Shown: positions 24,881-37,376 of the stretch, piece after piece | Layout: every line of letters starts with the position of its first letter | Numbering within the stretch: the first letter of the stretch is position 1 | From: Druceiella hillmani | Lineage: Eukaryota; Arthropoda; Insecta; Lepidoptera; Hepialidae | Direction of reading: 5' to 3' | DNA length: 64,000 bases | Assembly: GCA_039881145.1 (NCBI GenBank) | Contig: JAYKKI010000074.1 | Location: 8,906,501 to 8,970,500, forward strand | The notes under the pieces: model-generated | The model's database searches: none | The model's input: the letters and a program-made list of their open reading frames with translations, nothing else | What the model was told of the DNA's origin: nothing | Translations under genes and position numbers: made by a program

Positions 24881-26552
24881 CATACTGTGTGACTTTTGTG
24901 ATAATTAACCTGGCAAGGCGAACAGTGTAAATTATCATTTTATTAAACACACTTTTCAATTCATATATTTAGTTTATTTCGTATTTATTAAAATCAAAAA
25001 CACTGAAATAGTACTGGCCGTTTCAATTTAATTATCTCCCTTTTCCATTTTTCTACTGAATGGCGAAACATTTTAAATTGTACTAAAGGAAAATTGAGAT
25101 AAAGTTGCTATCATACAACTCAAGTGATTCAATGTGACGAAACTTCGAAGCGCAAATTCCAGCGATCATATTTAAGTGGCCGACGAACCTTGAGTGGGAA
25201 ATAACTCTGAAAATGAATTATATTCTCCAAAGTCTTAATACATTTTTTTTGTTACAAATTTTATTTAAATAAATGATGAAATACTACTAATATCACTATC
25301 ACTATCAAATATCACTATCATTTTGGTTTTCTTACATAAATTCACAGAGTCGAAGAGTGCCTACTCCATACTTGAACCTAGAACTGGCTGTACAATATTG
25401 GAAATCTGGCTGTACATTTTCCTATCAGTCGCGTGTCATATTTATCTACTGAGAAAATGGTAATAAATCCATTAGAAATGTTGGTTTGGAACTACCGAAT
25501 TATTTTAGTGGAACTATGACTTTTCATATTCTGTTATTTAATTACCATATTTATTCCATAAATACGAAAGCAAAATAATAATAAAGTTTCTCTAAAATTT
25601 GCTATTGTTCGCCAGTTATTTAAAAAAGACGGACACATGTGCAATTCTTGTTTATTACTCAAACCAATTTTTTTTCGTACGTGACGAATGATCTACAGGT
25701 TAGCATATACCTCTGAGAACGAAAACGATCAATTTTGGAAGTTGGCGCAGAAACTGCTTATCTTTCCGGTCATCGGTGCGTAAGTGGTACCCCCTCTGGT
25801 TGTAAACACCGAGCAATCCTGACTCACAAGTTTGTAACTATGAAGCATACAATTCGACAAAATTGGATTATTTAATTAATCTGAGGGCCTTGATAATTTT
25901 GTAAGTCGAGGGTCGAGATAATAAATTAATTTTATACATAAGGGTCCGATTTCCTTTAAAATGTATTTATTTCTTAGGTTAACGTGTCCTACGTTACATA
26001 CATATATTACATTTGGAATTTTCCACACTATTCGGTATTATTAATCACTTCACCACTTGTTTACATACGTCACTCGATATTAAATTAAAGAAGAACGTCG
26101 TATTTACTATGGCGCTTAGAATTTTATAATTACGTAGAGAGATGAAAGTTACTTCATTTTATATTCCGTAATATATCGGTCATTAAATATGATGCGAATC
26201 TTAAAATAATTGTAGGCACAGTAAAATCTCCGTTCACCTGAGTATCCCTAACCATCTTCCTCCAATTGCCATACTATACAAATAAGATTCAATTTCACAA
26301 AATTGAAACATAAGTTATAATAACTAAAAAAATACATTATCAGACATTAGCAAAAAATATTTTATTCATTGCATTTTATCAAAAGGTCCCGAGTAAAAAC
26401 CGGAAGTAAATAAAATATAAAAAGAAATGGAATATGGAAAGTTAAGGAGATAAATTTTTTTCATATTATTTTTAGTTTTTAATGGACGCTGAAAGGCCTG
26501 TTTCGGAATCGATTTATATTTTTTCCACCAAAATATACATTTTGTAACATCT
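24881..26552. other. AT-rich intergenic DNA
   Basis: A short (ATCACT)n-like run occurs near 25290-25320. A slightly GC-richer block at about 25740-25830 has no recognised identity. No gene seen. Confidence 0.5.
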
Positions 26553-26655
26553 ATCCCATCGATATATTAATTAATAATATCTAATGTACCGATATATTAA
26601 TTTACTAATATGTATTCCACCAATATGTCAATTTAGTAATATGTATCCCACCAAA
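26553..26655. repeat. tandem repeat, about 31-bp unit, 3.3 copies
   Basis: Units of the form ACCGATATATTAATTTACTAAT then ATGTATCC recur with starts near 26558, 26588 and 26619, with a few substitutions. It lies about 230 bases beyond the A-rich tail of the Jockey-like element. Confidence 0.8.
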
Positions 26656-26910
26656 AACCCTAAAGTGAAAAAGAAGTCAAGTTCTATGCTTTATTCATTA
26701 TGTTCTTCGATAAAAAGATTAATATAAAAAAATATACCAAGTCAAGAACACTGGCTAATAATATTAAATACTGGCTGGTAATATTTTTTCTATAATTAGA
26801 AGGAAGTATAGCCCTACCTGGGTGACAATTGTGTAAAGTATAAGATATGTTTTTTTGGAAACAACCGTCCCTGAAATGCTGATTTAAAACTTTTTTTTTT
26901 GTTTTTTTTT

Positions 26911-28782
26911 TATCTGATCGATCTGAGAGATATGATTTCAGCAATTCCATCTGAGAGATATGATTTCAGCAATTCCACGTAGCTATGTGGAAGGTAGGTC
27001 TTAATTTTGTAAAGTAGGCCTCTGTGCCATACTCTGTCGAATGCCTGATGTATATCCAGAAATGCTGAGGAGCAGTACTCTTTTTCTTCTAATCCTTTTC
27101 TTATCCTATCGTACACTCTGTGGACCTGTTTCACCGTAGAGTGCTGAGATCTAAAGCCAAACTGATGTGTTGGTATGATGTTATCCTCATCCAGTATTGG
27201 TTTGATTCTGTGTAGAAGAAGCTTTTCAAAGACTTTTGATAATACTGGGAGCAAGCTAATAGGTCTATATGACGAGACGTCATGTAGTGATTTGCCAGCT
27301 TTGTGTATCATACGTATCTGCGATACTTTCCACAGCTGTGGAAAGTGTTGGACTCTTAAGATGCCATTAAACAATACTGTTAGGAACACCACTGCCTTTC
27401 TCGGTAGTTGTTTTAATACTTCTTTAGTAATTAGGTCGAAGCCAGGGGCCTTTTTATCTTTTAAACTTCTGATCGTTCGCCAAGCTTCATGAACCGTTAC
27501 GGGGCGCGGGGGCTCCGACATCTGATAATCCTGAAGCAGAACTGAGTCCACAATTTGTTCAGTCTCACCGTCCGGGTTTGGATTCGGGCTAAATACCTTT
27601 GCTAAATGATTGGCAAAACAATCTGCTTTTTCTTGAGGTGTCCTTGCCCAACCACTGTTGCACCTCAGAGGGGGTATTGTTGGTTGCGGTCTGTCGTAAT
27701 TTTTGGTAAACTTCCACAGCGAGTAGTTTGTTTGTGGAGTAGGTGTTAGGGATTCCAATTGCGTAGCGAGCGTGTTGTTATGCCATTCTGTCAAGATCTC
27801 TTTTAGTTGCTTACTCGCTACATGAAAGTTCTGCTTATCTACATCGAGGTGAGTTGATTGCCAGACTCTGCGCAGTCTTCTCCTTTCCAGTACTGCCATT
27901 TTGATCTCAGCAGGATAGTTAGTAGCCTTCAATTTTGAGATCTCCCAAGGAGTGTTCAACCAACAGGATTCCTGGATTAGTCTTGTGATGTATTCTGTCG
28001 CTTCGTCTATATCATCAACTGTCTTCAAAGCTACCTTCATTTGTATATGGTCTGTTATGTATTGCCCAAAGGATTCCCAGTCAGTGCTTTTATTATAGAA
28101 AGTAATGGGTCCGTTGTCTCTATCAAACCAGAGCTTACCGTAAGTATAACTGGTGTATGGTCTGATGGACTGTCATAACATAATTCAGCCTTAAGATATT
28201 CCTTAGAGAGTCCTCTAGCGACAAAGAAGTCCAGCAGGTTAGGGAGTCTGTCAGAATGGCTTGGCCAATATGTTGGTTATGCAGTTATTATGACAAAGCT
28301 ATGGTAATTGACTTTAATTTTTTACCCCTGGTAGTCGTCACTCTAGAGCCCCAATACATGTGCTTCGAATTCCAGTCTCCACCTGCGATGTAACGCCTCC
28401 CTAGAGTATTGAAGAAGTCAGTGAACATCATCTCACTTATTGCATGTCTCGGCGGGCAATACAATGCAGATATGTTAAGGTAACCAGTTTTTTCTTCTAC
28501 AGCTATTGTTGTAGCTTGTACATATTCTGTTTTATAATCAGGCATTTGATGATATTTTATAGATTTCCTAATTATAATTGCAGTTCCGGCGTGCGCTCTA
28601 CCATCTAGATGAGGTATCAAATGACACTGATCATCTTTGAAGCTGAGGTACGTGTTAATGGTACAATGAGCTTCCGAGACAAGGAGTATGTCTATGTTAT
28701 GTGTCTTCATTAACAGTTCCACTTCGTGTTTATCAGGTGTTAACCCATTTATGTTAATAGTAGCTAGACGTAACGAAATCAT
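26911..28782 (-). pseudogene. Jockey-like ORF2: endonuclease plus truncated reverse transcriptase
   Basis: The start ATG (28782-28780) overlaps the ORF1 stop in an ATGA, the usual stop/restart arrangement of such elements. The endonuclease/exonuclease/phosphatase domain is visible: LRLATININGL, DILLVSEAH, GTAIIIRKS, NISALYCPP and GGDWNSKHMYWGS (28782 to about 28350). The frame then breaks at about 28300, and the domain end, SDHTPVILTV, continues in another frame near 28140. From 28040 the frame is long (376 codons), with KDKKAPGFDLI, IRMIHKAGK, YRPISLLPVLSKVFEKLL, FGFRSQHST and motif A FLDIHQAFDRVWH. It ends right after a duplicated 28-base segment and a poly(A) run, before the YADD motif C, thumb and C-terminal region. 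Intact ORF2 is about 900 residues. It would copy the element's RNA at a nicked target; this copy cannot. Confidence 0.9.
26934..26990. repeat. 28-bp perfect tandem duplication inside the RT region
   Basis: ATCTGAGAGATATGATTTCA plus the next eight bases occurs twice in direct succession, immediately before the A-rich tail. On the minus strand the first copy encodes ELLKSYLSD; the second shifts the frame to IAEIISLR. It probably arose by slippage during reverse transcription or at integration. Confidence 0.9.
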
Positions 28783-30176
28783 TTTGAGAGTCGGTCTACT
28801 AGTTTAGCTATGAGACTCATAAGAGTACTCATTTGTTGAATGATGAGGTCGAACTTTTCAGTTTGTTTTAAAAGTACATACTCCACTGATATGTTTGTCG
28901 CGGTTGTATCAGCAGTGGTGGTGTTCTGGTTGGTATCCTCTTCTACACTCTTTGTACTTTTATAAAGGTTTTGACTAAGAGTTTCGGCATATGTTCTATT
29001 CTGGCGAGTGGTTCTGTTCTGTCTCATGTTATTCTCGGATCTGCCCATGTCTGCATAGTCATTTTTGGTTTGAGGTTGTTCAGTAGTTAGATCTCTTCTA
29101 TTTGTGTTTACATTCCGTTTCTTTTTACGAGCTAATATTTCTTGATAAACCTCGCTTCCTTTGTAGTTGGCTGGATGGGGTCCTTTACACAAAGCACACA
29201 GAGCAGGAGAGTTGCGGTCACGCCTTTCGCATTCCGATGTCCTATGGGATTCTCCACATTTAACACAACGGTATGGCCTCAAACAGTAGTGCTTGGAGTG
29301 ACCATACTGTTGGCATCTATGACATTGTACAATAGATGTTCTTTTTCGGGGATCCTCTATCACTACTGATTGCTGGTATATGTACTTGAGAAGTTTGACT
29401 GCTTTGTTGTTGGGCCCTGGTGCCAAGTTCACAAAGAATGTCGAAGTTGCTTTCTTTTCAGGGCCATACTTAGCATTGATAATTTCTCCAGTAACTATGT
29501 TACCAGTGGCTTCTATCTCTTCTTTGATGGTATTGAGCGGAGTAGATGGGTGCAGGTTTCTTATTCCTATTCTGAAGTTTCTTATGTCCTTCCTGTTAAA
29601 TGTATGACCTGTAAGACCGTTCTCTCTAACAATCGTCATCACTTTTTTTGTTGACCTCAATTTCCACACTGCTGATTCTGAGTTGGTTTCTATTTACTAT
29701 TTTGTAGGTAAACTGATTTCTTTCGGCCACTGTTTCTAGGAGTTCCGTTAGTTTATTAACATCCTCAACACCATAAAGTATTATTGGTGGAGGTTTGTTT
29801 GGCTTTCTCACTTTCTTTTCAATATTCTCCTCATCAAGATTAATAGTCAGTCCAGTAAACTGGTTTCATGTTCGGACATGGTCTGGAGATGGTGTTTGTG
29901 ACAATTTATTTCTCTTGGAATTCCTGTTTGGTATTCTCTGCCAGGATGGAGGGTTGGGTTTATTGCTCGACTGAGGTTCATTTGTTTCTTGAGACTGAGA
30001 TTCACTTATTTCTGCATAACTTCCCAAAGATGCAGATCTGTGCCTTGATAGAACCATACTCGGGTGAAAAGACTGTTGAATGAACTTTTTTTTTGTTGCT
30101 GCTGCTCATTATCTGTAGGAGGATAATATTTCGTCATCACTGTCTGTGATTGTCCTCTTGAATTCTCGTTATCCAT
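28779..30176 (-). pseudogene. Jockey-like ORF1 (gag) with zinc knuckles, frameshifted
   Basis: The nucleic-acid-binding protein of the element, expected to coat its RNA. The proposed start MDNENSRGQSQTVMTKYY is at 30176. The frame shifts in an A9 run (about 30086-30094), again near 29866, and again near 29670. The middle holds a PRE_C2HC-type domain (FRIGIRNLHPSTPLNTIKEE, about 29585-29520). CCHC knuckles follow: CHRCQQYGHSKHYC, CVKCGESHRTSEC and CALCKGPHPANYKGS. The third has lost its last cysteine (Ser instead). A polar Asn/Thr/Arg-rich tail follows, ending KLVDRLSK. Three frame breaks mark it as dead. It is placed directly before ORF2. Confidence 0.88.
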
Positions 30177-30480
30177 GCTCTTTCACACGCTACCCGATGT
30201 CACTTGCATAGCATGATGACTACGCGCTCCAACTCAACGCGTATTAAGTATGATTTCAAATGCTCAGTGCTAGATGGCGGCAGTAGTGTTGTTTCACTCC
30301 GTACTAATAAAATACAAAACAAAGAACAAGGCGCGCTACTAGCTGATCTCGAACCCGGGGAGCTCACGCCGTCCGCTTTACGACGCAGCGACGCGGGCGC
30401 TAGCGTTACACCCTGCACCACGAACGTGCTGCGAGGAGCCTCGAAAAATAGTTATCGTTTTGTACACGACGTGCGGTTGT
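30177..30480 (-). promoter_or_regulatory. probable 5' leader of the Jockey-like element, with pol III-like box motif
   Basis: The block upstream of ORF1 is far GC-richer than the window, especially 30340-30440, and has many CpGs. On the minus strand GGTTCGAGATC (30355-30345) matches the pol III B box GGTTCGANNCC at 8 of the 9 fixed positions. A weak A-box-like TAGCGCCCGCG (30402-30392) lies about 47 bases upstream of it, roughly tRNA spacing. So it is either an internal promoter leader or the tRNA-like head of a SINE fused to the element. A plus-strand frame (30204-30602) through it is not supported as a gene. Confidence 0.4.
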
Positions 30481-33354
30481 CAATAAATAAAGTTTGCAAA
30501 CACGTAAACACGTTTTGTCTATGTACCAGGCACCGATTGAAAATTACAAACCACCCACTTTTTTATCAATATAGAATTACAGTAACTAACTTTAATAATT
30601 AATATATGTTTAGTATCACTTGTACAAATCAAACATACACTGCTACTCCAAAGAAACACTTGGAAATTTTTATATTTTAAATTATACGGGAGCTATCCTA
30701 CTCACGCCAACGATCGCTTCCGTACGCGGACGAACTCTCTTGACTCCTATTAAAACTAAAAATGAAAAGCTATCTCGTAAATTAAATTTAGAGCCATTTA
30801 ATAACTATTACTTTATTTAATTTTGCTTGAACATACTATTTTCTTTAAATAACGACAAAAGGTATACAATTTTATAGCAACCATAACGCGTTTTCTATAA
30901 CACTGGTTATAATTTCATTCTAAGGCCCGTTATAAAGGACATCTGTTGATTAAATATAGCCATTTATGATACAGATATTATGTATTATTTAAGTTTGTGA
31001 AATAATTTTCCGACTCCTCTCTCATAAATACTCTCAGATATTAATTCGACTGATCATTTTATAGAAAGTATTTAGTAATTTTTTACAGGAATATTTAATA
31101 CCAGTAGGCAAAAGTTATTGTATATAACGCATAGTTACGTCTTTTAAAACATGTTACACTAATACTTTTCCACGCTTCTATACAAATACTAGGTGCTTAT
31201 GATGATACTTTGGAGGATATAGAGATACCTATAAAAACTCAGGCTTTTAAAAAGATGTAAAGAAAATTATCCATTTCGTTGCTAAAAATAAAATGATTAA
31301 GATGATTTATCCGAGTAAATAAAATTAAATTGAATATTTTTTAGATAAACGCAATCATTAATATAAATGAGATGGAACATGGCTTTCGCTTTGCTGTAAT
31401 AAAATTATAATGCAAAATTGACATGGCCTTTAAAAAGTGAATGTAAAGTAAATAGTGCAAAAGTGATCTCAAAAATGTACTTGTACACTTAAAATGAAAA
31501 TAGTAAATAGTAAGAAAGCGAAATTGAAAGATATGTACTAACGTTTAGTCGCAAGAAAGTAATAAGCCAGGATAAAATTGTAAAAGCAAGGGTGAAAAGG
31601 AAAAACATGCGGAAAATGAAATATATGTGGTGAAATTCACATGTGTTGAAGCGTAACAATGCTTTAAAAAGAGACGGTTACATGCCGTTTTAAGAAAGCT
31701 AGTGGCATGTATGAATAACGTGTTAATGACAAATGTATTTTATCATTTTCATACTGTCTTCCGGTTATTTACAGTTTACTACCAGATGGATATTTTAATT
31801 ATTTGTAAAGATTGGGTAATTGATTACAATATTTAATTTTTAAGCATAATATTCTGAATATTTTAAGTAGTAACTCCAAGAACATCCAACAATTTGGAGA
31901 TTTTTTTTGAGATCGAGGCTGCTTGGAATGCAGCCTTATTAATTCAAAATAAACAAGCAAATTAACTAACAAAAAAGGTATAGCAAAAAAAGGTAAGTCA
32001 AGCTGAGCCAAGCTGAGTTCTTTAACGATTTGTATGAATGAATAATTTGAAATAATAATTACAAATCTGGAAGTATGTAACTTTTCTTCTTATTTTGATT
32101 AAAATTATATTTTTACAAATTAATAAATAAAATATGTCTAATAAATTTTTAATCGAAGCTATTGAATAATTGGTGATATTACACATATACATGGTCGAAA
32201 AAACCGTTCTATATAGTTAGTATAACAATGTCATTAAAATCTTTACACATGCGTCAAACGTGTAAGCAATTATTTTGGCATTTCATTGGCTATGAACTTT
32301 TCGATATTCTCGAGTACTTTTTGTTATAGTTTGCAGTAAAAATATAAAAAATTATAAATTTTTCTTTTTATAGATCTCGAAGCTTAAAAGAAAACGTTGA
32401 AACTCGAAACTTTTTTATATTTAATTTAACTATATAATTCTCGCCCACGTTTTCAAAAGCAGGAAATTAATTTGTTTTTACTTTTTTTTAAATTGCAATC
32501 TGAAATGAAAATCATAAATTTAAATGTCTATCATACTACAAGTTTTACCGCCTTTTATACTCATTATATTCATTAACATAGAATAACCAATACTTTGAAA
32601 ATATCTTTATTTTTAAAAAAACACTACACATGTACTAATAAAGAATCAAGTAAATGGTTATTAATAAGTAAAATTTTAATAACTTCTCCTATTAAAGAGA
32701 ACCTGAAAAGTTAAGAGAACCTGAAATTGTTTGTCATAAATAAATTAAAACAACCACCACTTTTATTGAGTTCAATTCCAATTCACTTCTAAGAAGTCTG
32801 CGGTACCGCCATAAATTTTAAAGGTGAACAATAACCGATCCACCGATCGGGAAGCATCCATTTTTTGACCGGTACACGTATATTATGTATTAAATAATTG
32901 ACACAAGGAAATAAGTTAACAGCGTTTGAAAGTAATTAAATGAAAAATTTATAGAAATAAATGAAGGGATGGTAATAAAACTGTAATCAACATGTTTTTT
33001 TTAAAGTTATGAAAATAAACAATTTATTTATTATTTCTTATTATAAATTGTACCAAAATTCAAATTTAAAATAAATCGTCCACTTATTGTCACGTTAACA
33101 CTGTTACTTACCGGACTTCATCATCACTATACCCAAATTCTATTGAATCACTTTCACAATTCATTTTTTATTGAAAATAATAACAAGAGATTATAAATAG
33201 TGAAGAGAGGTTATGAATATTATGGCGCACACGGATTGCAAAATATACACGCTTAAATGAATACGGCTGATGCGTATGCTGTACGTTTATATTGGTGTAA
33301 TATATCTATTCATTAACATAAGTTTACAAACACTCAAACGTTTATATTGTAGCA
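30481..33354. other. AT-rich intergenic DNA
   Basis: A short tandem pair AGAGAACCTGAAAAGTTA / AGAGAACCTGAAATTG lies at about 32695-32730. No gene or RNA recognised. Confidence 0.5.
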
Positions 33355-33422
33355 CAAATGTGGGCCGAAATCTTACACTTTTATACTGTCTCAAAAGTGT
33401 CGGTCGAAATCTTTCACTTTTC
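33355..33422. repeat. diverged two-copy direct repeat, 39-bp period
   Basis: GGCCGAAATCTTACACTTTT at 33363 recurs as GGTCGAAATCTTTCACTTTT at 33402. Confidence 0.7.
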
Positions 33423-36400
33423 TCGGACTAGCTCTCATTCGCCAAGGGTGAACGTTCGATATGGAATTTCGTTCCAATTAAAATGTTACTTTAAAGACAA
33501 TACAAAAATGTTCCTAAGATAACATCTCAATTTTAATTTATATATCGCTTTTAAAATTCCTAATTTTTTTATTAATTTTCTTATATAAAATTTGAGGATT
33601 GAAACAAATCTGTGTTACGGCTACATGATTACTACTGAAAAATTTTAAACTACCAACCAAAACTGAATCGTAGCGACGTAATGAAATAACTAGAATATCT
33701 AGATATCAGATCAGTAAATGTTAAATTTAAACTATTAAGGCACCTAATATCGTGCAATAAACTGACGTCGAATGGACATTAATAATTGTAAATAAATTCT
33801 TAGGCAATGAAAGCAAGCTGTCGAATATCACACATATAGAAACAACAAATGGTGGAGATTTATTTTCTTTCTATTAAGAGCCGAAACAATTCTCGCGTTA
33901 ACGACGATATCACCACAGGGTTATATTTTGCATAAATATTTATTTTGTCAATGTGTTGTAGATACCATTCATTCATTGTGTCATTCAGAAAATAATTTCT
34001 TTAATAAAAAAAAAGTTATAAACACTCTCGTCAAAATTTATTACAGGGGACCTTAAAAATTTGATCAACAATGTGCAGTTAAGATTGTTAAGATGCTAGA
34101 ATTATTAGTAATATAAAACAACATATCAGGAAAATATTTTTCACCTCACCATGTAACAGATGACATTAGAAAATAAATAATGTTTTGATAAACGACAATC
34201 GATATTTCAGAATGACTCGAGTCAAAATGAATCGTTCGCGTGTTAGTATTATGTTCTATTGTATCGAGCGACAAACACGGCAAGAATTTATGGCAACGAT
34301 TTCAAAATGCCATTAATTTTTGAAACAATACTTTTCATCGAGCTTCGTGCCCAAGTGTTATTGAAGCATTCTCTTTAAACTCGGCAACACGAGTGTGTCT
34401 CGATTAAGACACATTCACGTTGGTAATGCATGCATAAGTAAATATAGCCATACATGTACTCGAATCAAACGAACAAGTTATTCCATAGACATTAAGTAGG
34501 TAATAGGAATATGTAAATGTTGCACACTTTTTAACTATATGGGCATCAATTTCAGAATGCTAAATCCGTAATTTAGAAAAATGAAAAGTGGTTTTATTTC
34601 TTGAAAACAGCGAGGTTCATATAAAATATACATAATTCTTTTTTTTAGTAAGAATTAAATTTTCTGCTACTTTTTCTCGAAATATTTCTTTATAAGATTA
34701 ATATTTTTTGAAATAATAGCGTGTTAAAATTAGTAAAAAATCAGTTTTACAATATGAGCTATATTACGAAAATGATGTTTGTCACATCCCGCTATTTTCT
34801 GGTAATGTGATATTGATACCCCTAAACAATAAACTCAAAAAATTCTAAGCCTTTCACGTGTTTATGACCTATTGACAATATTACAAGATGCTTAGATCAC
34901 CATTTGTCCTTTAATTTTGAGCAAAACATAGACAACAATTTTTGGATGGTTATGTTGTCAAAATCGTATATCAACAAATTATCCGATTAGTTAATATATT
35001 TCAACTCACTGTCAAGTGTGACAAAAATGACAAACTTAATATTTCAGGATGATGCCAAATATTATCTGACTTTATTCTAATGTGATTAACTCTTACGACC
35101 GAATTCATACAAACAGGAGCTTTCCAGTTTGGTCCGAATATCACCGCATAACTTTTAAATGGATTGTAATTTGACTGCAACTATTCAAATCTGTACGAAA
35201 ATGTCCACTTTTTGGCCACTTTTTAATGACATAAATTATCCACGAAGATAAACAAATTAACAATCTAAGTCTTAGGATGAAACATTAATATGACACATCC
35301 ATGTTAAAATTGGTAATGTAGTTTGTTAATTTTTTGCGAGTAAATAATGAAATAAATCTCTGTCTTTAAAAATGACAAAAATTTAATCTGATTTTAACTT
35401 TCACCAATATTAAAAGAAAGTAGCCTTTTCTCGCCACTTTGCTGACATCGATGATTGTAGATATATTCAAAGCAGTTTAATAGTTTTTACGTGGTGCTCT
35501 AAAACACAAAAATACAGGCAGAGAGACAAATGCGCTGAAATTTTTAATAAATATGTTTTGACTTTTTTAAGATGCCAAACACTCCCCTGACACAAAATCT
35601 TCCAAACATGTATTTATTCCAAACATATATTATTTTCTGAAATAGGGGTGTGTTTTGGGAAGTAAATAAAGGCTCGCAGTTTGAAATGAAATTACTTTTT
35701 TATCATAAATCATCACTTCTTGCGCCATAAATATTTAATTATTAATTAAGTATTTTTTTTCATAATTTTATGTGCAGTGATTTTGGTATCGTGCAGAACA
35801 AATTTTGTTGCATATATCTTGATATGTTTCTGAATTTATACTCAGCAAAATTATGAAAAAAAATGTTTCTGAGATCTTTATAAGTAGCCTTTTCAAACCA
35901 TATTTTGCTCGGTATGCGGATTTTTAAAAATTTTTTCGAGTACTTCCAATGTTCCAAAAAAATCCATATAAATTGTATGTAAAGTAAATTAAGATAATTA
36001 ATATTAGGTATAATAATAAAGCATATTAACAAGCCATTTTGAAATATGTGCGTACTAATTTACTTTATTAGTTTGTAAAATTTTGCTCTTTCTACGTCCA
36101 AAGGTTTCTGAGAAAGCGGCTTTGATGGACGTCCACGTGAGTGATGTTATCAGCAGTGAGGTATGAAACCCTAAGAATAAAGAAGTATTAAACTTAAGAC
36201 TTTTCGATATTACTTTATCTGGACCAATCTATAGACTCATTTTACTGTCAACTTAAGCGGCATTCCCATTAACAAGTTGAACTATACTCGAATGGTTTCT
36301 ACAAAAAAGGGTTCACTGTCAATATGGACCAATATACCCACTAGCATGGGCCCTGACATTTGCCCTTTTGGCAATTCATTTCTTAGCAAATATAACTAGA

Positions 36401-37261
36401 TCTTTTTTCAAGTCACTGCGCCATTCATTAACCCTAAACTGAACTCCAAATAATAGGCTGGGAAAAGAGTAATTATTCTTTTTTTTTCTCTTTGCCTTCC
36501 TTTCCTTCAATCTCTTTCAATGGATTTAGATTGATGGAAGAAATTATGATGGTGCTTTATCCATTTTATGCCTACAGTCGGCATTATCAATCGCCAACAC
36601 CTAATTATTTTCAATTCAATAAGAGATTGATATTAACGGGGATATTAGATGAAGAATTAGACTAGTAAATTATCCTAGTTATATTACGGAATTCGATTGA
36701 AGTGGTTTTGTAATCAACGAGGATCTCTAGAATATTTGTTATTCCTGCAATGCTTTCATTCCATCCGTCTATCACAGTCAGTTATCTCAAGACGTGTTCA
36801 AGCTTATGAGTATATTTTTTGATCAAATATATTTGATTACAACCACCGGATGTATTAATATCAAGGAATCTGTTAAGTACAAATAGAATTCGTGCTGTAA
36901 ATAATTACTACATACAAATGGTTAAAAAATTAATAGTTTAAAGTTTTTCTATTGAATTTTATATCTTTCATATGCGTGAAAACGAAACGTTTGCTATTTT
37001 TTTCCGTAATTTCTTCTCGTCAAATTTTTCCAATCCTGTTTTTTTATTATTCTAGGTTTAGTAGTATCAGCACTTTTTCCCACATTTTGGTGCACATCTT
37101 TCTGGGTGTGCCGTTCAACATTCTCCGTGTTCCGTGTGACTGGTCTTTTTCAATCACAATATAAAAATGGAAAGATTCATATTTTTAATCTCTTGCAGAT
37201 TACAAAATTGTAATTGTAAGCATTCGTTTATTGATTTTTGTTGATTTTAGATATATAAACA
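33423..37261. other. AT-rich intergenic DNA
   Basis: No recognised gene. Frames at 35760-36032 (minus) and 36952-37164 (plus) lack motifs. Confidence 0.5.
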
Positions 37262-37283
37262 CTAGCTGGGGTACCGCTCAGGA
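37262..37283 (-). repeat. Helitron 3' terminus (hairpin-like GC box plus CTAG)
   Basis: The minus strand reads TGAGCGGTACCCCAGCTAG and is followed by T at 37261. GCGGTACCCC is a near-palindrome just before the terminal CTAG, the arrangement expected at Helitron 3' ends. There is no target-site duplication, also as expected. Confidence 0.85.
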
Positions 37284-37376
37284 AGTTGATTTGAGAATGT
37301 GTGGTAGTTGGAATAAAAAGATAAACTTTAAATCATAATAGGTAAACAATTTTTAATGAAAATATATTCTAACTAT

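Larger units (their letters stand above)
26889..30480 (-). mobile_element. Jockey-clade non-LTR retrotransposon, 3'-truncated and decayed
   Basis: Minus-strand element of about 3.6 kb. It has a probable 5' leader (30177-30480), a gag-like ORF1 with zinc knuckles, and an overlapping ORF2 with endonuclease and reverse transcriptase. Instead of continuing through reverse transcriptase motif C and the 3' UTR, the sequence stops after motif A. It ends in an A11-C-A11 tail (26889-26911, read on minus). Several frameshifts mean it cannot move by itself. The upstream limit of the leader is a guess: the GC-rich block at 30340-30440 may be leader or a separate short element. Confidence 0.85.

Noticed and set aside
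24415..24908. Several 60-138-codon open frames on both strands
   Set aside because: They are translations of the (GT)n and (TA)n tracts (runs of Val/Cys, His/Thr, Tyr/Ile), not genes. The same applies to frames across 739-936, 6380-6744, 21643-21945, 42541-42738, 50845-51042, 51835-52047 and 52604-52798.
30340..30405. A true tRNA gene
   Set aside because: A B-box-like motif is present, but no acceptor stem or proper anticodon arm can be drawn. It is kept only as a finding.
30204..30602. 132-codon plus-strand open frame
   Set aside because: It is antisense to the GC-rich leader of the Jockey-like element, where stops are rare by composition. No domain is visible.
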